Shown: piece by piece, positions 34,610-42,434 of the stretch
How positions within the stretch are numbered: position 1 is the first letter of the stretch
How the letters are laid out: every line of letters begins with the position of its first letter
Assembly (NCBI RefSeq): GCF_004345615.1
Contig: NZ_SLWK01000020.1
Coordinates: 1 to 47,145, forward strand
Length of the DNA: 47,145 nt
Origin: Natronoflexus pectinivorans
GTDB lineage: Bacteria > Bacteroidota > Bacteroidia > Bacteroidales > Marinilabiliaceae
Direction: 5' to 3'
Position numbers and translations under genes: made by a program
Notes under the pieces: generated by a model
Told to the model about the DNA's origin: nothing
The model's database searches: none
The model's input: only the letters and a program-made list of their open reading frames with translations

Positions 34610-36022
34610 ATGAAATCTCAAAAACTTAGTGTTCTGGAAAAAATCGGGTATGGATCCGGTGATGCCGCTGTAAATGTGGTAATCTCCTCCATGTTCCTTA
34701 TCATCAGCTTTTTTTATACCGATGTTTTTGGTCTCAAACCCAAAGATATGGCGCTCATGTTTTTATTGGTGAGGCTTATTGATGCAATAACCGATCCCTT
34801 AATGGGACTCATCACCGATAAATTCAAAACCAGATGGGGACGCTACCGTCACTATTTTTTGTTCTTATCGATTCCTTTTGGCATATCAGTTTTTCTCACC
34901 TTTACAACCCCGGAATTTGACTATGCCGGAAAAATGATTTATGCTTACCTTACCTATATCTTCGTAACCATCATGTTTACCTCGGTTACAATTCCTTATA
35001 TATCGTTGATAGGCGTTTTAACCAGTGACCCGCAAGAGAGATTGTCTGCAAACGGATACAGGCTTTTCTTTGCCAAAGTGGCTGCTTTTGGTGTGTCCAT
35101 TATTGTCCCCATTCTTTCAAAATATCTGGGTAAGATAGATTGGGCCACTTTTTCTGTAACCATGGAAAGTTTTTCCATAAAGTTTGTTTACGAAACAATA
35201 GCAGGAGATCCTGACTTATCGAAGGGGTATCAACTGGCTATGGGGTTGATGGCACTTATTGGAACTTTACTATTTTTATTTTCTTTTGCAACTACTAAAG
35301 AGAGAGTGGAGCATGTTGTTGACAAAAAAAAACTTTTTGAACAATTTAAGTTACTCATTAAAAATGGACAATGGACCCTTCTTTTTGGTGTTTGTTTTAT
35401 TGGAACAGTAGGGTATGTAATACGTAATTCAGTGGCCATTTACTATGCTAAATATTTTTTGGGTGGTGATGCTGAGGTACAGGCTATGTTTATGGCTACG
35501 GGAGTTGGGGCTGCTATTCTTGCAATGATAGCATCAACTTATATTACCAAATACTATTGTAAGGTAAAATTGTTTAAATGGTCTCAACTTGCAGTCGGAG
35601 TAATTAGTTTAGCTCTGTTTGTTTTGGTGCGTCCGGGAAATATGATGTTGGCCTTTCCGCTCTATTTTATGCTATCTTTTGTCGTGGATTTACATGCTCC
35701 TGTTTTCTGGTCAGCCATTGCTGAAGCAGTTGATTATGGTCACGCTAAAACCGGGAAGCGAGTTTCAGGTCTGGCTTTTGGGGGCATCTCTTTTGCTCAG
35801 AAGTTGGGAATGGGAATAGCCGGAGCTGCAGTTGGATTGTTGCTCCATACATTTGAATATATTCCGCAAGCTGATGTTCAAAGTAGTTTAACTCTTACCG
35901 GGCTTGCTCTTATGCTGACTGTGATTCCAGGCTTGTTTCATACACTTATGGGAATGATGATGTTTCGTTATAAAATCACCGATAAATATTATGAGGGAAT
36001 CAAAGCCAAACTTAAAATTTAG
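34610..36022 (+). CDS. GPH-family sugar:cation symporter
   Basis: The 470-residue protein has twelve predicted membrane helices and the glycoside-pentoside-hexuronide (MelB-like) signatures: EKIGYGSGDAAVN at the N-terminus and DAITDPLMGLITDK with TRWGRYRHYF in the first loop. Members import sugars or short oligosaccharides with Na+ or H+. It is followed four bases later by a cytosolic GH43 gene, which points to an arabinose- or xylose-containing oligosaccharide as substrate. Confidence 0.92.
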   Translation: MKSQKLSVLEKIGYGSGDAAVNVVISSMFLIISFFYTDVFGLKPKDMALMFLLVRLIDAITDPLMGLITDKFKTRWGRYRHYFLFLSIPFGISVFLTFTTPEFDYAGKMIYAYLTYIFVTIMFTSVTIPYISLIGVLTSDPQERLSANGYRLFFAKVAAFGVSIIVPILSKYLGKIDWATFSVTMESFSIKFVYETIAGDPDLSKGYQLAMGLMALIGTLLFLFSFATTKERVEHVVDKKKLFEQFKLLIKNGQWTLLFGVCFIGTVGYVIRNSVAIYYAKYFLGGDAEVQAMFMATGVGAAILAMIASTYITKYYCKVKLFKWSQLAVGVISLALFVLVRPGNMMLAFPLYFMLSFVVDLHAPVFWSAIAEAVDYGHAKTGKRVSGLAFGGISFAQKLGMGIAGAAVGLLLHTFEYIPQADVQSSLTLTGLALMLTVIPGLFHTLMGMMMFRYKITDKYYEGIKAKLKI

Positions 36023-36026
36023 TTAT

Positions 36027-36977
36027 ATGGAAAAATATAATTCAAACAAACCTCTGATTGAGCAAAGAGCCGATCCGTTTATCTATAAACATACCGATGG
36101 ATTTTATTATTTTACCGGTTCGGTGCCTTCCTATGATCGCATAGAACTTAGAAGAGCAGAAACCATTGAAGGTTTAAAGAATGCAAAAACATTCGATGTC
36201 TGGCATAAGCATGATGCAGGCATTATGAGTCAGCACATTTGGGCTCCCGAGATTCATTATTTGGATGGGAAGTGGTACATCTATTTTGCGGCCAGTAAAG
36301 TGGACGATATATGGAGGTTAAGGCCTTATGTTCTTGAATGTAAGGGGCAGGACCCTTTAATTGATGAATGGATTGAATTGGGACAGATGCAGGCAGCTGA
36401 TGGCGATGAAAAATCTTTTATTGATTTTTCATTGGATGGAACTGTCTTTGAAAATAATGGGAAGAGATATTTCAGTTGGGCTGAGAAGACCGGCGGACAA
36501 TTTGCTGCCTCAAATCTCTATTTGGCCGAAATGGAATCGCCAATCAAGCTAAAAACTCCTCAGTTTATGCTGACCACTCCGGATTATGATTGGGAAAGAA
36601 TTGGTTTCTGGGTAAATGAAGGACCGGCAGTGATCAAAAACAATGGTAAGATTTTTATCACATTTTCGGCAAGTGCCACCGGTGCATGCTATTGTATGGG
36701 CATAATGGAGGCCGATGAAGATTCTGATCTTTTGGATAGGAATTCATGGAAGAAATCCAGGTATCCGGTATTGAAAACTGACTATCAAAAGAAGATTTTC
36801 GGGCCTGGCCACAACTCTTTTACAGTGGCAGAAGATGGAACGACTCCCTTATGTGTTTATCATGCCAGAGATTATGAAGAGATTGTTGGTGATCCCTTGT
36901 ATGATCCCAATCGTCATGCCAGAGTTTTGCCTGTGAGATTTGACGATGTAGGGAGCCCCATTTTTGAATTGTGGTAG
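36027..36977 (+). CDS. Cytosolic glycoside hydrolase family 43 (arabinofuranosidase/xylosidase-like)
   Basis: Start at 36027 (MEKYNSNKP) follows the symporter stop by four bases and gives 316 residues; an ATG at 35991 overlapping the symporter is less likely. No signal peptide is present. The five-bladed beta-propeller signatures are visible: the catalytic base in ADPFIYKHTDGFYYFTG (D16), the pKa-modulating aspartate around FIDFSLDGT, and the general acid in NEGPAVIKNNGK. It would release pentoses from oligosaccharides imported by the adjacent symporter. The arabinan-type GH43 at 40.7 kb favours alpha-L-arabinofuranosidase activity, but family 43 specificity cannot be read reliably. Confidence 0.88.
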   Translation: MEKYNSNKPLIEQRADPFIYKHTDGFYYFTGSVPSYDRIELRRAETIEGLKNAKTFDVWHKHDAGIMSQHIWAPEIHYLDGKWYIYFAASKVDDIWRLRPYVLECKGQDPLIDEWIELGQMQAADGDEKSFIDFSLDGTVFENNGKRYFSWAEKTGGQFAASNLYLAEMESPIKLKTPQFMLTTPDYDWERIGFWVNEGPAVIKNNGKIFITFSASATGACYCMGIMEADEDSDLLDRNSWKKSRYPVLKTDYQKKIFGPGHNSFTVAEDGTTPLCVYHARDYEEIVGDPLYDPNRHARVLPVRFDDVGSPIFELW

Positions 36978-36989
36978 TTGCTATGACTA

Positions 36990-37068
36990 AATTTCCCTGG
37001 GGAAATTGCAGTTAATATCTTGAATAGTAGGGAGTTTGTTTTTGAATATTCAAAAACAAACTCCCTAC
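36990..37068. terminator. Two palindromes between convergent genes
   Basis: A perfect 42-nt palindrome (37027-37068; left arm starting GTAGGGAGTTTGTTTTTG) lies 50 bp after the GH43 stop and 48 bp after the LysE stop on the other strand. An 18-nt palindrome, AATTTCCCTGGGGAAATT, occupies 36990-37007. The long stem can act as a transcription barrier in both directions, though T-runs are poor. Confidence 0.6.
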
Positions 37069-37115
37069 ATTTTAATAGAGTATGATCAACTATTCAGCGT
37101 TTGTAATTTCAATAT

Positions 37116-37751
37116 TTATAAGTTATTATTGGCTGCTGTCATGATTAGGTAAACTGCGAATCCTACCAAAAAAGTACCACAAATTCCTATCAAAATTCGA
37201 TAAACCTGATCGGTAAATAGTTTTTTCCCTTTACTTACAGCCGTTGAAATGGCTGTGTACCAGATGTAATCACCTGTAATATGTCCTAAAAAGAAGAAAA
37301 CAATCCCGGGTAACCCAAATGTTTGTGAATAAAATATGTAACCAATTCCGATGGTTGCCCACCAGATGATCCAGTAAGGGTTGGCAAGGCTCATGAGAGC
37401 ACCTGTAACAAGTAAATTGCCTTTTCTTTCAGTTCCTTCTTGTGTGTTTACCGATAGGGTAGGCAGAGAGCGAAACATGCCCCAGGCCATCCAAAACATG
37501 ATAGAGCCCCCTAGTAAAGCACTGATGAGAAAAAACATATCATGTTTGAGCACAGGAGCCAACCCCAGTAAAAGTCCGGTAATCAACAGCAACTCCAAAA
37601 TGGCATGTCCGGTTATGAGCAGGGGGCCTGCCATGGCTCCACGCTTGCTGCTTTCGCTGATGGTGACGGTGAGCAAAGGACCAGGCATCATGGCACCTGA
37701 AAATGCAATGATGAGTGAGGTGAAAAATATTGTTGCCAGAGATGTTAGCAT
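37116..37751 (-). CDS. LysE-family exporter
   Basis: From the ATG at 37751 (MLTSLATIFF) the protein has 211 residues, the normal LysE/RhtB length; a start at 37805 would prepend an 18-residue polar extension. Six membrane segments are predicted and the family motif GAMMPGPLLTVTISES is present near the N-terminus. The family exports amino acids or related small molecules. No neighbour indicates the substrate. Confidence 0.85.
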   Translation of the reverse strand: MLTSLATIFFTSLIIAFSGAMMPGPLLTVTISESSKRGAMAGPLLITGHAILELLLITGLLLGLAPVLKHDMFFLISALLGGSIMFWMAWGMFRSLPTLSVNTQEGTERKGNLLVTGALMSLANPYWIIWWATIGIGYIFYSQTFGLPGIVFFFLGHITGDYIWYTAISTAVSKGKKLFTDQVYRILIGICGTFLVGFAVYLIMTAANNNL

Positions 37752-38254
37752 TGTTTTGGTAATTAACTTTGGTTCAACAGATACAAAGCTATTCATTTTA
37801 ATCAATTCAACAAATTTTCTCTTTTTACTGGTTTTGCTGTAACTATTAGTTTGAATTTTTCGTTAATTAAATAGAGAAAAAAATCTTTAATTGATTTAAA
37901 AATGTTAATTTTGGCTTCCGAAAACAGGGCTAAATTTCATTGTTTACAGGTGGTTTGCCTTAGTATTTTATGTTTTGCAACATATCCAGAAATTATTAAA
38001 GATATTTTTCTTTAATACAGGTGCTTAAGTTGTAGAAAAACAGGTAGTTGGTGAGATTGGTTTGCTTCTTGATTGTAGGTTGTTAATTATCCTTAAATTG
38101 GCCTTATTTATAATTGCTTGATATATTTTTATCATTGAAATCTATTAGAATATTTAACTCGGAGGGTCGATAGATGTATTGTTGTTATGATTGTTTAATC
38201 GCCAGATTACCTGTGTTATAAAGTAAATATTAATAACTTATATAATAAAAACCT
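37752..38254. other. Gap between lysE-like and biotin carrier genes
   Basis: About 500 bp of AT-rich divergent intergenic DNA. I see no gene, convincing promoter or repeat array. AAACCTATGAAAAA over the biotin carrier start (38249-38262) is exactly complementary to the inner part of small-RNA-like unit B. Confidence 0.4.
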
Positions 38255-38641
38255 ATGAAAAAGTATCTGATTACCGTGAATGAGAAACAGTACGAAGTTG
38301 AAGTTGAAGAGGTGAGAGCTACCACAGCAAGAGCCGTTCAAACATTAAAGTCAGCTCCAAAGTTAAAGACTCCGGTATCTGCCGGAAATGGAAACGGAAA
38401 TGGAAAAGCTGTTACAGCTGCCTCCGGTGGTCATAAAGTTTCAGCACCAATGCCCGGAAACGTTTTTAAAGTATTGGTAGCGCCTGGTGATGAGGTTAAA
38501 AAAGGACAAGTCTTGCTTGTTTTTGAAGCGATGAAAATGGAAAATGACCTGACATCACCTGCTGATGGAGTTGTTCGTGAAATGAATGCTGTAGAAGGCA
38601 ATGCCATTGCTGTTGGAGAAGTTTTAGTTGTTGTTGAATAG
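38255..38641 (+). CDS. Biotin carboxyl carrier protein (separate subunit)
   Basis: The 128-residue protein has an N-terminal segment typical of decarboxylase/carboxylase carrier subunits, a flexible Ala/Gly/Asn-rich linker (about 30-60) and a biotinyl domain (about 61-128) with the biotinylation motif EAMKMEND (K94). It carries carboxylate between active sites. It lies 16 bp before the carboxyltransferase gene, which itself has no biotinyl domain, so the two subunits form one enzyme. The linker composition is usual for Bacteroidota carriers. Confidence 0.92.
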   Translation: MKKYLITVNEKQYEVEVEEVRATTARAVQTLKSAPKLKTPVSAGNGNGNGKAVTAASGGHKVSAPMPGNVFKVLVAPGDEVKKGQVLLVFEAMKMENDLTSPADGVVREMNAVEGNAIAVGEVLVVVE

Positions 38642-38657
38642 TATTTTATTGTCATAT

Positions 38658-40202
38658 ATGCGTAAAGTTGGAATTACAGAAACTGTTTTAAGGGATGCGC
38701 ACCAGTCGTTGATAGCCACCCGTATGAGAACAGAGGAGATGTTACCCATTGTTGAACAATTGGATGATATTGGATATCATTCACTTGAAGCATGGGGAGG
38801 AGCCACTTTTGATGCTTGTTTACGTTTCCTGGATGAAGATCCATGGGATCGTTTACGTAAAATTAAAGCCAAAGCAAAGAAAACACCTTTGCAGATGTTG
38901 CTGAGGGGACAAAATTTGTTGGGATATAAGCACTATGCCGATGATGTAGTGGAGTATTTCGTTCAAAAAGCCATTGCCAATGGAATGGATATCATCAGAA
39001 TTTTTGATGCCATGAACGATCCGCGTAACATCGAAACGGCCATTAAAGCATGTATCAAAGAGGGAGGGCATGCACAAGCGTGCATCAGCTATACAACCAG
39101 TCCGGTACATAGTTTGGATCTGTTTGCAAAAGATGCTAAGATTCTTGAAGGAATGGGAGCTCACTCCATATGTATCAAGGACATGGCCGGCTTGTTAAAG
39201 CCTTATGATGCATACAACCTGATTAAAGCCATTAAGGAATCGGTAAAAATTCCTGTTCAATTGCATACACATTATACCAGTGGCGTGGCATCAATGACTT
39301 ACCTTAAAGCCATTGAAGCCGGAGTAGATGTTGTGGATACTGCCATTTCGCCTTTGGCACTTGGAACTTCACAGCCTGCTACTGAACCATTGGTTGCTTC
39401 TTTGCAGGATACGGAATACGACACTGGTCTTGACTTAATGAAATTGAGTGATATTGCCGAATATTTCCGTCCTTTCAGAGAGAAATGGATTGAATCAGGT
39501 CTGTTGGATCCAAAAATGCTTGGCGTTGATGCCAATGCATTGATTTATCAGGTTCCCGGAGGTATGTTATCCAATCTGGTATCTCAGCTAAAGCAATCCA
39601 ATGCGGTTGATAAACTGGATGATGTTCTTAAAGAAGTGCCTCGTGTGCGTGAAGATTTTGGTTTTCCTCCATTGGTGACGCCTTCCAGTCAGATTGTTGG
39701 AACACAGGCTGTTTTCAATGTGTTGATGGGAGAGCGTTATAAAATGGTTCCCAAAGAATCTCGCGGCGTTGTAAAGGGGGAGTATGGGAAGTCTCCGTCA
39801 CCTATTTCCGAAGAGATATCTAAAAAGATTTTGGGTGATGAAAAGCCAATCACATGCCGTCCTGCTGATTTGATTGAACCTGAATTGGAGAAAATCAGAG
39901 AGGAAATTAAGGATATGATTGAGCAGGAGGAGGATGTACTTTCTTATGCCTTGTTGCCACAGGTTGCTAAAGCGTTCTTTAAGAAAAGAAAAGATGGAAC
40001 CTTGAATCAGGCTCCTGTTGAGCCTGCTCCAAAAAAGGCTGAACCGGCCAGGGAGCAGTTTGATGAGGAAGATGATGATGAGGTGGTAGCTGTTATTTCT
40101 GCTGCGGTTTCTGCAATAGGGAGTCAGTCGGGTACACAATTTGCCATAAATTCTATTCGCCAGGTGAGCCCATGGGTGTTGGCTGGCCGTTTGAACCGAT
40201 GA
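38658..40202 (+). CDS. oadA: Oxaloacetate decarboxylase alpha / pyruvate carboxylase B-type carboxyltransferase
   Basis: From the ATG at 38658 (MRKVGITETV) the protein has 514 residues. The TIM-barrel carboxyltransferase motifs are present: RDAHQS (12-17), CIKDMAG with the active-site lysine, and the metal-binding HTHYTSG. It moves carboxyl groups between oxaloacetate/pyruvate and biotin. The usual C-terminal biotin domain is missing and supplied by the preceding gene. The final ~45 residues, after an acidic EEDDDE stretch, read VVAVISAAVSAIG... IRQVSPWVLAGR, resembling the C-terminal part of OadG/MmdD-type subunits of sodium-pumping decarboxylases. No OadB beta subunit is nearby, so a soluble carboxylase or a distantly encoded pump are both possible. 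Confidence 0.87.
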   Translation: MRKVGITETVLRDAHQSLIATRMRTEEMLPIVEQLDDIGYHSLEAWGGATFDACLRFLDEDPWDRLRKIKAKAKKTPLQMLLRGQNLLGYKHYADDVVEYFVQKAIANGMDIIRIFDAMNDPRNIETAIKACIKEGGHAQACISYTTSPVHSLDLFAKDAKILEGMGAHSICIKDMAGLLKPYDAYNLIKAIKESVKIPVQLHTHYTSGVASMTYLKAIEAGVDVVDTAISPLALGTSQPATEPLVASLQDTEYDTGLDLMKLSDIAEYFRPFREKWIESGLLDPKMLGVDANALIYQVPGGMLSNLVSQLKQSNAVDKLDDVLKEVPRVREDFGFPPLVTPSSQIVGTQAVFNVLMGERYKMVPKESRGVVKGEYGKSPSPISEEISKKILGDEKPITCRPADLIEPELEKIREEIKDMIEQEEDVLSYALLPQVAKAFFKKRKDGTLNQAPVEPAPKKAEPAREQFDEEDDDEVVAVISAAVSAIGSQSGTQFAINSIRQVSPWVLAGRLNR

Positions 40203-40230
40203 TTTATAAAGATTTATTACCAATGTTTGA

Positions 40231-40257
40231 AAGGTTGCCTCAAAAAGGCAACCTTTT
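40231..40257 (+). terminator. Terminator after oadA-like gene
   Basis: AAGGTTGCCT (40231-40240) and AGGCAACCTT (40246-40255) form a perfect 10-bp stem with a 5-nt loop, ending in a short T-run 29 bp beyond the stop codon. Confidence 0.85.
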
Positions 40258-40702
40258 GCTTATTTAGTCAGAGATTGTTAAGGGCAGCAACAGTTTTACA
40301 ATTCAGGTATATCTATTCAAATTATTCATATATCCTCTCCAGAAAGCAAATTCTCCACTTCTTTTATTGATAAAATTTATTATTTTGAATCTGATATGAG
40401 GTGTATGAAAAAATGGGACAGTTTGTCCGTTATTTTTTAATGCATTTGCTGGATCTATTTGGCTTTATTTCAGTATTAATAGTTCGTTGATCTTTTTTAT
40501 TTGACTAATTATCAGACACATACGAATCTATATGCGCAAAATCTAATTATCTGATAATAAGAACCTTGCTTATATCTTATATCTAATATCTGATCCCGAG
40601 ATATTCGGGACTAACGATCTAATGAGTATAGAAGATTAAATTAAACAGATACTAATACTGTATCCATAATTGACTATTTTACGATATTAAATTTTGAATT
40701 TT
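40258..40702. other. Gap upstream of arabinanase gene
   Basis: This region contains a short heptamer run at 40570-40590 (TTATATC twice, TAATATC) and the hairpin TCCCGA-GATAT-TCGGGA at 40594-40610. No gene is seen. No exact promoter was found. Confidence 0.5.
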
Positions 40703-42286
40703 ATGAGAAGTTGTTTGAAGTTGTTGATTTTTACTGGTTTGATTTTTACATTTGGATGTAGTGATGACGATGATCTAAATCCAAATGGTGATGAAACAGA
40801 GAAGCAGCAGGAGTTTAGAGGTCCCCGGTATTCTGATGATTATTCAATGATTTCATCATGGTCTTCAAGAAATTCCTGGAATTTGGCAAATGTGCACGAT
40901 CCCACGGTTGTTAAGGATGGAGATTATTTTTATATGTATCAGACTGATGCGTCATATGGAAATGCCCATGTAGGGCATGGACATTTTCCGGTTCGGCGTT
41001 CAAGGGATTTGGTTAACTGGGAATTTTATGGAATGGCCTTTGACCATGCTCCACTATGGGTAAAGGATTCGTTAAATAATATGAGGTCACGAATGGATCC
41101 CCCATTACCAGCTATTGAAAATCCCGAATATGGATTTTGGGCTCCCCACATCAGCAAAGTAGGAGATGAATTTCGGATGTATTACAGCATCGTGGTAATC
41201 AATCCCATTGTGGGTAACAATTCAAACTACTCCTGGACGGAACGTGCCTTTATTGGATTGGCGGTATCCCGAGATCTGGCTTCAAATATCTGGGAAGATC
41301 GTGGCATGGTGGTTTGTTCCGAGCCCGATGGACTTGAAACTTATACTAGAACAGGTTCTCATGATTGGAGCGGATATTTTCAGTTTAATGCCATTGATCC
41401 GAGCTTTATTGTGACTCCCGAAGGGGAGCATTGGTTGATATATGGGTCATGGCATACCGGTATCGCAGCTGTTCAATTGGATCCGGAAACCGGAAAACCT
41501 TACAGTTGGAGCACGCTTGAAGATTACGGTGTTAGGATTGCTGGTAGAGGGAACTTGGCCACAAACCGATGGCAGGCACTAGAAGCCCCTGAAATCGTTT
41601 ATAACGAAGAGACTGGCTATTACTATCTATTTTTGGCTTATGATGAGTTGGCTGTTGCATACAATACACGTGTAGCCAGGTCAAAACATATTACCGGTCC
41701 ATATATTGGCATCGATGGAGGAAATGTAACTGATGGAGCTGAGTGTTGGCCTATGCTAACACATCCCTATGCTTTTGGAGGACATCATGGCTGGGTTGGG
41801 TTTGCTCATTGCAGCGTTTTCAGGGATCCGGATACCGGGCAGTGGTTTTATGCATCTCAGGCACGATTACCTGAGAATTTACCCGGTGTGAATGCTTCAA
41901 ATGCAATAATGATGGGACATGTAAGAGAAATTGAATGGACAAGTGACGGGTGGCCTGTTGTGATGCCGCAAAGATATGCAGCTGTTCCCGAAACTGAAAT
42001 AAATGATGAGGCTCTTGTTGGTCGGTACGATGTAATTATTAAAAGTTATGATTATCAGAGGATTCAAAATTCTAGAACGGCTGAACTTCATTCCGATGGT
42101 AGGGTGACCGGTGCGCTATCTGGAACTTGGATTTTTGATCAGGAAAATATGAGGTTAAATATTGGTAATCTGGAATTGATTGTTAAAGATGCCTGGGACT
42201 GGGAAGCATCGCCTCGACAAACAACCATTACTTTTTCCGGACTAACTTCTGATGGACGTCCTGTTTGGGGTAAATTAAGAGAGTAA
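40703..42286 (+). CDS. GH43 endo-arabinanase-like lipoprotein
   Basis: Start at ATG 40703 gives 527 residues with lipobox cysteine C19 (FTFGCSDDDD), the acidic residues after it favouring surface display; an in-frame TTG three codons upstream is less likely. The propeller carries the family 43 acids in VHDPTVVKDGDYFYMYQT, NAIDPSFIV and ALEAPEIVYN, plus GFAHCSVF matching the metal-coordinating histidine of arabinanases. The C-terminal ~100 residues form a beta domain like that of two-domain endo-1,5-alpha-L-arabinanases (Abn2 type). It would cut arabinan side chains of pectin outside the cell and so complements the pectate lyases at 7.6-10.5 kb. Confidence 0.85.
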   Translation: MRSCLKLLIFTGLIFTFGCSDDDDLNPNGDETEKQQEFRGPRYSDDYSMISSWSSRNSWNLANVHDPTVVKDGDYFYMYQTDASYGNAHVGHGHFPVRRSRDLVNWEFYGMAFDHAPLWVKDSLNNMRSRMDPPLPAIENPEYGFWAPHISKVGDEFRMYYSIVVINPIVGNNSNYSWTERAFIGLAVSRDLASNIWEDRGMVVCSEPDGLETYTRTGSHDWSGYFQFNAIDPSFIVTPEGEHWLIYGSWHTGIAAVQLDPETGKPYSWSTLEDYGVRIAGRGNLATNRWQALEAPEIVYNEETGYYYLFLAYDELAVAYNTRVARSKHITGPYIGIDGGNVTDGAECWPMLTHPYAFGGHHGWVGFAHCSVFRDPDTGQWFYASQARLPENLPGVNASNAIMMGHVREIEWTSDGWPVVMPQRYAAVPETEINDEALVGRYDVIIKSYDYQRIQNSRTAELHSDGRVTGALSGTWIFDQENMRLNIGNLELIVKDAWDWEASPRQTTITFSGLTSDGRPVWGKLRE

Positions 42287-42288
42287 AA

Positions 42289-42311
42289 AAAAGCGCCATA
42301 GGCGCTTTTTT
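42289..42311 (+). terminator. Terminator after arabinanase gene
   Basis: AAGCGCC and GGCGCTT form a compact stem around an ATA loop, followed by six T residues, immediately after the stop codon. A-run and T-run allow function on both strands. Confidence 0.9.
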
Positions 42312-42434
42312 GTTTTAATTCGTTTACGTAGTCAATGTTATTTATATTGACTTTTTAGTACTTTAGGGATCGATTATTTATATCTTAGAATTTATTTTCA
42401 AACAACCCAAAATTAACCCGTTATTTTCTATTTT

